64,000 nt of DNA from Batkoa obscura. Taxonomy: Eukaryota > Entomophthoromycota > Entomophthoromycetes > Entomophthorales > Batkoaceae. Location of the stretch: positions 1 through 64,000 of the forward strand of contig JASVEC010000037.1 of NCBI GenBank assembly GCA_030770535.1, written 5' to 3'. The translations under genes and the position numbers were made by a program. Under the pieces are notes generated by a model, which searched no databases, was not told the origin of the DNA, and saw only the letters and a list, made by a program, of their open reading frames with translations. Of the stretch, positions 50,273 through 63,499 are shown one piece after another; position 1 is the stretch's first letter, and each line of letters opens with the position of its first letter.

Positions 50273-50646
50273 TAATTTGAGAAGTCAACCAGCACTTATT
50301 TGAATATTAAATTTTATATAAGATCCCATGTGATACCATTATATTAAGTAAGCAACTTACTAGAAAGAATAATTTGAAAAATTGCTTTAATAAAAATATT
50401 TTAAGCTTTTAATAACAATAACAGTTGGAATATTGATAAAGTTAAAGCTAAAGTTTTAGTATCAAACAAATTATATATTTTAAATTTAAATATTATGCTA
50501 TATCATAAAAATATATTACAGTTAAGAAAGCTATATTTTACATATAGATTAAAGTTTCGTAATAAGGCAAATAACTTATGATACAAGTTTGTCGCCATTT
50601 AAAATCAAAACCTGTTTTTTAACTAATATCAAACTGAAAAAAACAG

Positions 50647-50752
50647 TACAGGAGTGTTTTTTTTGACTTCATTATTTTTCCATTTTTTAAGTGTTATTTA
50701 AGCGGAAAAATTGGTAGTAAAATTCTTAAACATAAAAATACATCCCCATACC
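50647..50752 (+). mobile_element. MITE copy 12
   Basis: Forward: TACAGGAGTGTTTTTTTTGACTTC, core AAGTGTTATTTAAGCGG, right end AAAAATACATCCCCATA. Confidence 0.88.
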
Positions 50753-50907
50753 ATGGTTTTTTATTACATCATCATCTTAAGACTTTGAATTTCGGTCAAA
50801 CTTTCAAAAATGTGGAACTAATTACATATCTCAAGATCATTAGCCATAATAACTTTTTTTATACTATTTCTTTAACTTTATTGCTTTAATTCTCAATTTA
50901 CTATATC

Positions 50908-51520
50908 ATGACAAACAACAAAATATCAACCCAAGTACAAAAAGTGAATAAAAAAGCTCCCATAATAGTAGATTATACAAACCTTGTATTACCCAAGGTA
51001 ATCCACTCATTACACCAATTCAATATTAACATCAACAAAGCATATAGACATCATAAAAGCTTCTGAGGGGAGAGTCATTCAAGAATTTATAGTAGAAGAA
51101 AAGCATTTGGTAACCATTTCAATTATTTTCTATCAATTATTTTGTAACTTCTTATTATTAAAGAATCCAAACCAAAACCTCCATGGTGGATTTATAGCTT
51201 ATTTAGTTGATGTCTGTGGTGCCTATGCATTATCTACCTTAAACTTAAAAAAGTCATTTGTTTCGATAGATATTAATATAAGTTATTTAGCTAATGCCAA
51301 AATCAATGATAGAGTTAGATCAGTAAATTGAATATTGGCATTTGAAAGTAAAGTTATTAACTATTGATAGGATGCTAAAGTAGATAAAATTAGTCAAAAT
51401 TTAGCGTTTGTATCGGTGGAAGTGTCAAGATTAAATGAGAATGGAGAGAAAGTGACAATTGCTTTGGGTAGACATACTTTATTTTTAAAAAATAATAAGG
51501 CGAATAAAAATAAACTTTGA
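50908..51520 (+). CDS. Hotdog-fold acyl-CoA thioesterase (ACOT13/PaaI-like), tandem copy 1
   Basis: Four exons: MTNNKISTQVQKVNKKAP...LVLPK; HIDIIKASEGRVIQEFIVEEKHL; NPNQNLHGGFIAYLVDVCGAYALSTL...SIDINISYLANAKINDRV; and DAKVDKISQNLAFVSVEVSRLNENGEKVTIALGRHTLFL. The LHGGFIAYLVDVCGA helix with the Gly-Gly pair and the Asp is the active-site region of the hotdog thioesterase family, which hydrolyses fatty acyl-CoAs. About 140-150 residues, usual for this class. Related copies follow at 52140-52624 (dead) and 52940-53546. The third-intron border at about 51330-51371 is inferred. Confidence 0.82.
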
Positions 51521-52139
51521 TAAAAATGTGGATAATATAAATTTTTTCATGTTCTACTTAATAAATGAAGTTTTACATTGAGCTTTATATTCAGAAATAG
51601 TAAACTGAGGACTGTTATGTTAAATACATAATATTGTCTTTAAAATAAATATACATTAAATGAAGCTTTAATACGATAAGATCGAAGCGGAGTTTGAAGT
51701 AATAGAGGGCTAAACCATCATTGTTGAAAAGCACGAGCCATTCCTGTGAAAATTATTGCATAGTTCATAAATAAATATCGAAACACTTTTCAATATTCGA
51801 TTAGATTTTTTGAAATTTTATGCTGTATAAAAATAATCAAAAAATGACGTAGAAAAAAATATTTTACCCAATTTAAGAATTCTTTTATAAGCATCTTGTA
51901 ATTATCGTTTAACTTTAAATCAAATTTCAATTTAATGCCTAAATGTCAACCAATCCATTAATAAACAGAATTCAAAATATGAAGGTGTTTTTTTGACTTC
52001 ATTATTTTTTCTATCTTTTAAGCGTTATTTAAGTAGAAGAATTATTAGTAAAATTCTTAAACGCAAAAATACATCCTCATATGGTGAAAGAAATTCGGCA
52101 TCGATGTAATCATACAGACGCTATATTACTCAAGGTTAA
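51521..52139. other. Spacer with MITE between thioesterase copies 1 and 2
   Basis: About 600 bases, no gene; one MITE copy (listed). Fragments near 51660-51790 are AT-rich without a coding pattern. Confidence 0.5.
51977..52083 (+). mobile_element. MITE copy 13
   Basis: Forward: TATGAAGGTGTTTTTTTGACTTC, core AAGCGTTATTTAAGTAG, right end AAAAATACATCCTCATATG. It lies between thioesterase copies 1 and 2. Confidence 0.88.
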
Positions 52140-52624
52140 ATAATCTAACAAATTTATACACACTAGTACCGTTAAAGTATTTTCAAAGTACAGAACAAAA
52201 GAAGGAAAATTAGTCTAAAAGTTTATAGTTGAAAAATATTTGATACAATTATTGATTTTATTTATTAGCTTTTTTAAACCTTTTTAAAAAAGAATCGAAT
52301 CTATAGTCTTCATCATAGATTTTTAGTTTATCTTGTGGATGTCTGTGGAGCTTATGTAATTTCTACAATGCCTATGAAGAATTCAGAGTTTTCGTGGGTA
52401 TCAATATGAGTTACTTATCTAACATTAAAGTGATAAATCATAAGGAATTAATAAGAACTATTAATAATACATGAAAGGAATCAAGAATTGATAAAATTGG
52501 TGGCAATTTAGCTTTTACGTCAATGGAAATATCTAGACTTGATGAAAATAAAAAGGCAGTGATTGTTATAGGAAGAGATACAATGTATTTACAAAATAAA
52601 GCTAATAATAAAAGTAAATTTTAG
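52140..52624 (+). pseudogene. Decayed hotdog thioesterase, tandem copy 2
   Basis: Fragments in several frames match the neighbours in order: KFIVEKYLIQ (family: EFIVEEKHL), FLVYLVDVCGAYVISTM (family: FIAYLVDVCGAYALSTL), then SRIDKIGGNLAFTSMEISRLDENKKAVIVIGRDTMYL, ending NKSKF. The reading frame is broken in the first part and near the middle, the substrate-binding HGG is lost, and several stops interrupt it. The flanking copies are intact, so this is a dead duplicate of the tandem array. Confidence 0.85.
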
Positions 52625-52939
52625 TAAATATAAGTATCGATCGATATTACATATTCTGTAAAATATCTGGGGGTTTGAATACAACTTTCTATTGCACGCC
52701 ATTAAATTAAGAAATCTGAAAATACAAAACAATAACTATATTCAAACTTTCAAAAGATCATTAAGATAATAGGTAATATCTTTTTTATTCCAGTATTTGA
52801 CTAATAATTGTTTAAAATTCAAGCTACAAAAAAATGACAATGTGAAAAATAATGCTCGCTTTTTTTATTTAACTTAAGCTTTAGTTTCAATAAACAGTTT
52901 AATAATTTCCCAATCTCAAAAATTTATTTTTATAATATT
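52625..52939. other. Spacer before thioesterase copy 3
   Basis: About 315 AT-rich bases without a recognised feature other than the likely promoter of copy 3. Confidence 0.45.
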
Positions 52940-53546
52940 ATGTCAGAAAACCAAATAATAAATGGAATACAAAACGCAATTGAACAGATTAGAGAAGGAT
53001 CTGGTTATACAAGTATCGTTTTACCTGAGGTTAGAAATACTGATAAACTTGTCTCAATTTAATATTATTAAAGTATTTTCAAACTATAGAAGGGGAGATA
53101 GGAAGATTAGTTCAAGAGTTTATTGTTGAAGAAAAGCATTTGGTAAAGACGAGTTTTAATCTATCAGTTTTATTTTTTTATTTTTTTAAAGAATCCCGGT
53201 CATAGTCTTCAAGGAGGATTTATAGCTTACCTAGTGGATGCTTGTGGTGCTTATGTAGTTTCAACTATCCCAAAAATTAATTATGGGGTTTCAGTGGATA
53301 TTAATATAAGTTATTTAGCTAGTGCTAAATTAGGTGATAAAGTTACAGTAGTAAGTAAAATAAAAGTTTTATAAGGATTATTAATGAAAGTTAAAGGAAT
53401 CAAGAGTAGATAAAATTGGACGTAGCGTAGCTTTTACATCAATAGAAATATCTAGAGTAGATGAAAATGACAAAAAGGTAGTGATTGCTTTGGGCAGACA
53501 TACACTGTTTATGAAAAATAATGACACAAATAAAAGTAAAGTTTAA
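52940..53546 (+). CDS. Hotdog-fold acyl-CoA thioesterase (ACOT13/PaaI-like), tandem copy 3
   Basis: Same four-exon plan as copy 1: MSENQIINGIQNAIEQIREGSGYTSIVLPE; YFQTIEGEIGRLVQEFIVEEKHL; NPGHSLQGGFIAYLVDACGAYVVSTI...SVDINISYLASAKLGDKVTV; and ESRVDKIGRSVAFTSIEISRVDENDKKVVIALGRHTLF. The catalytic-region signature has QGG instead of HGG, so the usual His before the Gly-Gly is Gln here; the Asp in YLVDACGA is kept. All three introns lie at equivalent sites to copy 1. The enzyme should be a soluble acyl-CoA thioesterase; specificity is unknown. Confidence 0.83.
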
Positions 53547-54809
53547 TTAATATGTAGCGTTTTGAAGCTAACTATACAAATGAAGTATCTAGAACCTATA
53601 TTGAGTTAAATGTTTGTTAATACTAAACCATTTGCTGCTGTGATTTAATTCATTGTTTTCAATAAAATACATAAAAAATTAATTTTAATAGAGTAAAACT
53701 AGAGCTTTGGTTTAAACTTATAATATAAGCCATTCTAACAATTACTGAAAAATATTGAAGCATTTATACAAAACCTTTAAAAAAAATCTTGAATTAAGTA
53801 AACAGTTTTACCCCTGATCTTACATATTTAGTTTTCATTGTTATTATGTTAACATAATAATAAGTTGTGAGACTTTTTTGTTAAATTGATATTTAAGATG
53901 TTTTCCTATTTCAATATTTCTAATTTTTTAATAAAATTGAACAAAATACAAGTCAAAAACCAAAGTCATACCACCAAGTTTTAATACGATAGCTTGGAAA
54001 TCTGCCTTATATGGTAAATAGTTTGTAAATAAATAAAAAATGAAGAGAAACCTGCCTAGTAAATAATCATATTACTTAATTTCAATTAATATTATTCAAG
54101 TAGTCCATTAGCTATTATTATATATTTAATGTGAATCTTACCAATCAATACATTGCTTTTGTCCAAAAGTAAACTAAGTTTCTATTAAATAAAACAATAA
54201 AACGATATACTACTAATTTAAAATGAAAACATAATATGTGAATGTATTTTTGTATTTAAGAGTTTTACTAACAATTTTTCCACTCAAATAGCGCTTAAAA
54301 GATGGAAAAAGTGATGAAGTCAAAAAAACATCCTCATATAATAAATTTTAGTTATTTACTTATATGAAATAAAGATCAGAAATAAAAATAGTAATTTTAA
54401 ATATTGAAATTGTTGTAATATCAAGACAATTAATATTGTACATGTTTTTTCACAATGTATTTTAATCATTACATTTACCAACTAAATATATATAACATAC
54501 GCTTATATTCAAATAGTTGATGTTATAATAACATAACTTAATATACTAATATTGTAAATTGTATTCTCAATAACAATGGAGATAATCGAAGATTAGTAAA
54601 TCTAGTTAACTTAAAGTAAATATTGATAAATTAATAAAAAGGAATATAGCTATTTACTAACAACGGACCGAAATTTTCCAAAAAAGATATTGGATCAATT
54701 TTTTGCCTGACCGAAAATCCAAGGAAAATAATCATTCACCATCTAATATTACAATAAAAAAGTATAAAAAGCAATGAAAAGAGATTTAAAAAAGCTTTTG
54801 TAATAAAAA
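53547..54809. other. Intergenic region before the first ELO gene
   Basis: About 1.26 kb with one MITE; otherwise AT-rich with no gene or RNA. It should hold the promoter of the ELO gene. Confidence 0.6.
54233..54341 (-). mobile_element. MITE copy 14
   Basis: Reverse orientation: TATGTGAATGTATTTTTGTAT at the left, core CCACTCAAATAGCGCTTAAAAG, right end AAAAAAACATCCTCATATA. Confidence 0.9.
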
Positions 54810-55912
54810 ATGAGTTTATTAAATACCTTGGATACTATTGCTTCAAGTAATAACGTTGTATCGGCATATAATGATGCCCCAGTAGACTATTTAATTAAAG
54901 TAGTAGATTTAGCTTTAACTACTAACAAAGCAGTCTTCAATGTTGTAGAAGCTAAAATTAACGTATGGATGCCAACATTGATGATAAATTTAAGAGAACA
55001 GACTTCTAGTTTAATCTCACCAATAAGTAAATATTTGCCATTGTTAGATCCTATCCAAGTGTTTTCTATTTTGTTTTTATATATCTTTGTTGTGTTTTTT
55101 TGGCTTAAAGTAGCTTCTAGCTTCCTCCCACGTTTCGAAGTAAGATTATTTTCCCTTTTCCATAATTTCTGTATGGTCGTTTTATCTGCCTACATGTGCT
55201 CTTCTATCCTATTACAAGCTTATGCAGATAAGTATACTCTATTCACTAACCCCGTCGATCACTCTCCAAATGGTATTCCAGTAAGTTATTTTATTATTAT
55301 TTGTGTATGATATTATATAATAATTAGTATTGCATAATATCTGTTCCTATTATCATTGCTATTATGACAATTTATATTTACGTTTTTAATTAGATGGCTA
55401 AAATAATATGGTTATTTTATATTTCCAAAATCCCAGAGTTTGTTGACACTATGATTATGTTGATTAAACAAAACTACCGTCAAATTTCCTTTTTACATGT
55501 ATACCATCATAGTTCGATCTTTGCTATCTGGTGGGTTGTTACCTTGATGGCACCAAATGGCGATGCTTATTTCTCAGCTGCATTGAATTCATTTATTCAT
55601 GTTGTTATGTATGGATATTATTTACTCTCTGCACTTGGATTCAAATCTGTCTCCTTTGTTAAGAAATATATTACCATGGGACAAATGACTCAATTTGCAC
55701 TCAACTTTATTCAAGCTAGTTATAATATTGTAGACAGAAATTACTTACGTCCACAAGTCCATGAACAAGGATTAGCTTATCCCTATGCTCTTTCCGTTTT
55801 ACTTTGGTTCTATATGATCTCTATGTTGGTGTTATTCGCTAATTTTTATATTCAAGATCGTATCCGTCAATCAAAGTTAAAGTCTCAACAAAAGGGAAAG
55901 AAAATGAATTAG
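54810..55912 (+). CDS. ELO-family very-long-chain fatty acid elongase, copy 1
   Basis: 3-ketoacyl-CoA synthase of the ER membrane. Two exons (54810-55280, 55394-55912) separated by a 113-nt intron; 329 residues in all. The first exon has a lumenal-facing leader and two membrane helices (FSILFLYIFVVFFWLKVA, FCMVVLSAYMCSSILLQAY). The second starts MAKIIWLFYISKIPEFVDTMIMLIKQNYRQISFLHVYHH, with the K-x-x-E-x-x-D-T motif and the catalytic HxxHH box, followed by NSFIHVVMYGYYLLSALG and TQFALNFIQASY. The tail KLKSQQKGKKMN is basic, with lysines near the end like an ER-retrieval signal. A paralog sits at 61641-62677 in the opposite direction. Confidence 0.95.
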
Positions 55913-56484
55913 TATATAAAATGTTATTGTTATAAATAAAATAAAAAATTTAATTGAAAGTTATATTTTATTTTTCTCTAACAATATACTTTTTTATGTA
56001 CTACTTTTAATAATTAGTAAATAAAGAAATCATTAGCTTAAAAAAGAGCACGTTTAGATAGTATGTGGCATTACTTTTCAAAGAATAGTAGGCTCTTAAA
56101 ATAATCCAATGAAAACGCTGTAAAGTAAAACAATAGTTATTGTAATTGGTTCTATCTTTTGAGTTTGATTATTTTTTTAGTTTAAAATGTAATTTGAAAA
56201 CAAAAAATTTTACAATTAACCTTATATATTATTCTTATTCAACTAAACACTATTTTAAAAAACTATGCAACTTTCAAAGTTGAAATTTTGGGATTTTAGT
56301 CCAATTTTGAAATAATCAAAGCAACCAATCATGCCATTTTATTTGGAGCATACTATTTTTCAAAAGTATTCCACATACTATAAGTTTTAAAAAAAATACT
56401 AATGAAAAAAGCTTAGTCACACTATACTTTAATCAAAATTTTAGAAAATCAAAAAACTATCTTTTTATTTAAACAATTGATTTA
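55913..56484. other. Intergenic region between ELO copy 1 and the G-patch gene
   Basis: About 570 AT-rich bases, no recognised feature beyond flanking regulatory DNA. Confidence 0.5.
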
Positions 56485-57178
56485 ATGGTAGAGTATAGTA
56501 AAAATTCAAAACTAAAAATAAGCCAAAATAAAGATAAACTATATGATGGAGAGGAATATGCAAATATAGAAATAAAAAGAACCAAAGAAAAAAAGGATAC
56601 ACAAGCGTTAAATATTAGTGTTAATAAGCATAGCTTGTATGACGAGGAGGAAATCAAAGTCTTAGAAACTAAGAAGCAAAAAGAGCTTGACAAAATAGAA
56701 AAAATAATATGCAAAGTATGTAATATACTAGTTGAAAAAGACTACTATACAAAACATATAGTAGGTATTGCTCATAATTTGAAAATGGAATCTATCAAGG
56801 CTCCAAAGAATTTATTTATTAGGGCGGTGAGTTTCATTGTTATTTTTTTGAAATCATTTATTTATTTCTTCTAGAATAATATAGGTTATAAACTATTAAA
56901 AAAGAATGGTTGGAAGTATGATAAAGGATTAGGTGCAAACGAACAAGGGATAAGAGAGCCTATTAAACCAAAGATTAAAAAAGACAGATTAGGAATTGGA
57001 GCTGGCAAAAGTAAAAATGAAGTGTTAAAACCAAAGGTAAATCATAGTCATTCGTAAATAATATAAGATTGTAACCATTAACGAATAGATTAACCGGTTA
57101 ACTCAAAGGGAAGTAGTCAAAGCTGAGGAAATGGAAAGAATGAAAAGAATTAGAATATTAAATTATCTAAATAATTAA
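56485..57178 (+). CDS. G-patch domain protein (GPANK1-like)
   Basis: Four inferred exons. The first has charged repeats, then IICKVCNILVEKDYYTKHIVGIAHNLK, a C2H2-like zinc finger with Cys-Lys-Val-Cys and two His. Exon 2 carries the G-patch: NIGYKLLKKNGWKYDKGLGANEQGIREPIKPKIKKDRLGIGAG, with the Gly residues of the motif in place. The end is LTQREVVKAEEMERMKRIRILNYLNN. The zinc finger followed by a G-patch is the arrangement of GPANK1-type proteins, which regulate DEAH-box RNA helicases; ankyrin repeats are absent here. Length is about 200 residues. The specific helicase partner is unknown. Confidence 0.8.
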
Positions 57179-57222
57179 AAAGAATCAAAGCTAGTTGATG
57201 CTAAGTCTACTTAATTTTATTT

Positions 57223-58133
57223 TTAAAATTCCAAAGTCTGCTTTTTAAGTAAAGCTTTCATCCCAGGCGCAATTCTAGGTTCTCCTTGGGCATCTTTAAC
57301 ATAGCGAAAAGGCATAATTGTGGATTCACTATAAGTAGGTCAACATGCTAATAAAATGGGTAATTATAATAATTAGTTTACTTTTTGTTAAATTTAATCT
57401 CTGGATTATCTGCAAATTGAATATCATTAAACTTGATTTTATCTTCCAATATCAGTTTTGTGGTCAAAACAGCATGATCCGTAGTCATCTGTTCTTTCCC
57501 AAGGTTACGAGCTAGTAATAGAGTATTATTGAATTAGTTCTAATAAAATTGATAGTCTAAATTACATTTGAAGCCTAATTTTCTTAATTCTATAGTACGA
57601 TCCCTATATAAAGTTAATTCAAAAATACGATTAGCTGTTAATTATTTTTTACTTACTTTACAATGCAATCTATTGCTTCAGTATCTTCATCACCTAATCA
57701 ACTATTAGATTATTTTGATATTATTTTGACTTGATTTCTTTACCCAAAATGCCACCAAATAAAACGTAGTCAAACTCACTAACATCCTCTGGTGCTAACA
57801 CTTTATCGGATTCTTGATCCAACAAACAAATCTAATAAATCAAAGTTAATTCTATAAATATACTAAATCATCTCGAAAATACCCTATCAAATGGTAAACC
57901 AAGATCTAAAATATCTTTTTGGGAACATAACTCCTTTGATACATTCTCAGGCATATCTTTGATATGTTCTTGTGGTACCTTTGTAAACAGTAAGTTATCT
58001 TTACCTACAACTTGACTCATATGCGAATATTCTAGTTGGCACCTTAGGTTTTCGTTAGTTGATTTTCATAGGGAATTAACATTGTTTACCATTCGTAGAC
58101 CTCCTCTTCCATATGCTCAACAATGTATTTCAT
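57223..58133 (-). CDS. SFM1: Sfm1-type SPOUT protein arginine methyltransferase
   Basis: The product begins MKYIVEHMEEEVYEW (a hallmark start of Sfm1) and, with six or seven short introns removed, continues CQLEYSHMSQVVGKDNLLFTKV, ICLLDQESDKVLAPEDVSEFDYVLFGGILG, GDEDTEAIDCIV, DRTIELRKLGFK, then RNLGKEQMTTDHAVLTTKLILED, PEIKFNKNESTIMPFRYVKDAQGEPRIAPGM. LFGGILGD and LGKEQMTTD line the knotted SAM-binding site of SPOUT enzymes. In yeast Sfm1 methylates ribosomal protein uS3 at an arginine. All motifs are in frame once introns are removed. Length is about 210 residues, as in the family. Many small introns hide it from simple ORF scans. Confidence 0.92.
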
Positions 58134-58410
58134 TTTGACTTTGATTGGAAAAAAAATAAAGAAAAGATAAAAAAATAAAAATCAATAAAAATCAATAAAA
58201 ATACAAAATATAGGATAAAAGAATATAAAGAATCATATACTTTGCTACTTTAGTAAGTAAAATCCCATACTTTTTAACTTATCATTTTAATAATATGAAT
58301 AAGACAAAATCACCCAAATTTAAAATTTAATTTAAAACCAACAATTAAATAATTCATCTATTACATTTTATTTTATCCTTAAACAAGTAATCCCCACTAT
58401 CATTAATCCT

Positions 58411-58797
58411 TTAAATAACCTTGGGAGCTAATGAAAGTACTTTAAGCCATTGTTTTTGACGCAATTCATTAGCGACTAAACCTAATACACGGGTACCAAG
58501 GGGCTGTTGAGAAGCATTAAGTAAAACACAAGCATTATCATCAAAACGGATATATCTACCATCAGCTCTACGAATTTCTTTCTTACATCTAACAATTACT
58601 GCTCTTTTAACATCTCCTTTTTTAACTTTAGCAATACTATTCCCTCTTTCTGTATTAATTGGTTTAGCTTTCTTAACAGCTACTACAATCTCATCACCGA
58701 CGCTAGCTACTTTCCCATTGCGCAATACTTTGATACATTCGACAAAGATAGCCCCTGAATTGTCTATAACGTTGAGGATACTTTTTAGTTGGATCAT
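58411..58797 (-). CDS. Mitochondrial ribosomal protein uL14 (bacterial type)
   Basis: 128 residues, no intron. [25 protein letters not shown] opens the protein like bacterial L14 (MIQ..S.L.VADNSGAR). [49 protein letters not shown] and [15 protein letters not shown] are the conserved blocks. The family binds the 3' domain of the large rRNA at the subunit interface. The sequence is bacterial-type rather than cytosolic uL14, so it works in the mitochondrial ribosome. Its start has no obvious presequence, as in several fungal Mrpl38 proteins. It is well expressed housekeeping in nature; no regulation seen. Confidence 0.95.
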   Translation of the reverse strand: MIQLKSILNVIDNSGAIFVECIKVLRNGKVASVGDEIVVAVKKAKPINTERGNSIAKVKKGDVKRAVIVRCKKEIRRADGRYIRFDDNACVLLNASQQPLGTRVLGLVANELRQKQWLKVLSLAPKVI

Positions 58798-58968
58798 TTT
58801 TTATTTTTGTTTTAAAAGTTAAAAACTAGCTAGAAGATTTGAAAATTAAAAGCTTCGAGAGTTTTTTTTTAACCAATCATTTGCAAGTTAAAAGCTGATA
58901 TATTTTTAAAAGTCAAAATAAATGTAGATAAAAAGTAGTCTATATTAAACAATAAAAATTAATCAAAT

Positions 58969-61358
<2,390 letters not shown>

Positions 61359-61640
61359 TTTTGAATTTCTTTCTCTAGTTTACTACTTGTGACAAGTATA
61401 GTATAGCTGTCAATATTAAGAAAAAAGTTTGTTTTGAAAAATTGAGTTTTTTATCATTTCTGATTGGAAGTTTCTAGAATTTATGGATAAATTTTGACTC
61501 CTTTTTATAATTGATCGTTATCTGATCAGGGTTAATTAGTCTAGTTGATATTATTTAACTATTTTTATTTAAATTAAATGTAATATAATAATAAAAAGCA
61601 AAAAAGATTGATATGTGAAATTATATTCCGCTTGCTTTAT

Positions 61641-62677
61641 TTAATTGGATTTTTTGTCTTTTAAATTGCCCATTCTTTTACGATCATTAATATAAAAGTG
61701 AACAAAAAGAGAAAGCATAGAGATCATGTATAGTAATAATAGGCATGATAGGAAATGAGGATAACCGCCATTATTCAAATGTTTTTCTGGCCGGAAGAAA
61801 TAATAATCCAAAATATTAAATGATGCTTGAATAAAATTTAAAGAAAATTGAAGGATCTGAGCTATAGTTATATACTTCTTAATAAAGCTCACAAAACTTA
61901 ATTTCAACGCAGAACCAAGATAATAGGAATACATTAAGATATGTATAAAGGTGTTTAAAATGGTGGAAAAATAAGTATCCCCATTAGGACCAAATAAAGT
62001 AACTAACCACATTACTATGAATATTGAGGTGTGATGATACACATGTAAGAATGAAACTTGGCGATAATTCTTTTTTAATAACATAATAATGGTATCATTA
62101 AATTCAAATATTTTAGAAAAATAAAATAGCCACACTATTTTGGTCATCTAAATAATGTTATAAATATGAGTATAATTATATAAAATAGTAATCTTACGGG
62201 TATGCCAGTAGGTGTAATATCGATAGGGTTACCGAATAGAGTATAGTTATCATGTATAGTCTGTAGACTTGTAGCAATAAAAATATAAGCTGAAATTACA
62301 ATCATAAAGGAATTATGAACCATTGAAATTAATCTTAAGTTATATTTTTTAATCGTATCATTATTATATAGTAAATAAACTATAGTCAAATAAATTGATA
62401 GTATTATAAATACTTCTGTCAACTTCATCAGAGGCAATGATTCGCTATTAGAGATACTCCTAGTCTTTATTAAGCTTTCTAACTTTTCAATGAGATTTTT
62501 ACTATTCTTATTGATCACATTTTCAATCGCATGGGTATAGGGACTGAAATAAAAACTCAATTTTTCAGTGAACTTTAATATTATATCTACTGGTAAATCG
62601 TAATATGCTGCTTTTACATTGTATTGCTTACAAACCGAGTTTAATTTATCTATATTCATTGTGATAATTATTAGCAT
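61641..62677 (-). CDS. ELO-family fatty acid elongase, copy 2
   Basis: Two exons, 62677-62198 and 62147-61641, with a 50-nt intron at exactly the same codon junction as copy 1 (GIP/M(A,T)KI). 328 residues. Exon 1 has two membrane helices (EVFIILSIYLTIVYLLY and FMIVISAYIFIATSLQT); exon 2 has MTKIVWLFYFSKIFEFNDTIIMLLKKNYRQVSFLHVYHH with the K-x-x-E-x-x-D-T and HxxHH motifs, then NTFIHILMYSYYLGSAL and LQFSLNFIQASF. Highly similar to copy 1 in the catalytic exon, less so in the first exon. The C-terminus NLKDKKSN is basic. It should elongate long-chain fatty acids; the substrate cannot be told from sequence. An alternative start is MNIDKLNS, six codons in. Confidence 0.94.
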
Positions 62678-62977
62678 TAAAATCGATTGTGTATTTTATT
62701 TATACTTTGAGTTTACCCTTAATCGTTATCCCTTCTTTTAAGAGCCAATCAAATCGGTTACTACTAATCCCTTTATTTACCCTTTTTTATCTGTTTGAAG
62801 TATTATATTAAGCTAGTAATTACTATTGACAATACCAATATATCATAACATTTACATAAATAATAAAGAAATTACAAAGACAATTTTAAATTAATAAATA
62901 ATTTTTTATTATTACATAGAACTTAACTCCGGACTATTATTAAACCTCAAAAACTCAATTTCATTAAACTCGATTAT

Positions 62978-63499
62978 TTAAACCATAAAAGAAACAGTCC
63001 ATGAGAACCAATTTAAAGCAGACAATGTGGTAAGAATAAAAGGTACATTGAGTGCACAGATAGTTGATAATTGATTAGGTTCAAGAGGAGCAACTGGGTA
63101 GTTAATGAACCAGATAATGGAAGCAACCATCCAAATAATAGCAAATAATAAACTGAAGCATTCTTGTAAGCCTGGAATGGAAGTCAAAGTTGTCCAACAG
63201 TTTGGAATGGCTTTGTAGATAGTATCACTATCTGAGACCATCAAAGAGAATAAAAAGGTCAACAAGGAAATAAACTGATTTGTACGTTGTAGTAAACCAA
63301 CGGGTTGATTCGCGTATATAGGATGTTGTAAAATGTAATAACCGTAAAATATAAAGTAAGCACCAGATAATAAACATTGGCTCAATTTATTACAGTCTTG
63401 GAAATCGATATTATGTACAGTTTGTTTGGTTTGGGTGGCATTGCTATTGTTATTTACAGTAGTAGTACTGGTAGTATTATTTAAAGTCGTAGAACTCAT
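62978..63499 (-). CDS. Four-helix membrane protein, MARVEL-like
   Basis: 173 residues, no intron. The first 28 residues are Ser/Thr/Asn-rich and cytosolic-looking. Four hydrophobic helices follow: CLLSGAYFIFYGYYIL, FISLLTFLFSLMV, ECFSLLFAIIWMVASIIWFI and LNVPFILTTLSALNWFSWTV. Spacing and length resemble MARVEL-domain or non-classical export protein families, with Cys and Trp in the third and fourth helices as in fungal MARVEL proteins. No sequence motif is decisive. The function could be membrane apposition or a plasma-membrane microdomain role, by family analogy only. Confidence 0.6.
   Translation of the reverse strand: MSSTTLNNTTSTTTVNNNSNATQTKQTVHNIDFQDCNKLSQCLLSGAYFIFYGYYILQHPIYANQPVGLLQRTNQFISLLTFLFSLMVSDSDTIYKAIPNCWTTLTSIPGLQECFSLLFAIIWMVASIIWFINYPVAPLEPNQLSTICALNVPFILTTLSALNWFSWTVSFMV

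Larger units (their letters stand above)
49599..50907. other. Intergenic region with a tRNA relic and two MITEs
   Basis: About 1.3 kb between GALT and the first thioesterase. It contains the tRNA-Leu-like fragment and MITE copies 11 and 12; no protein gene is supported. Confidence 0.6.
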
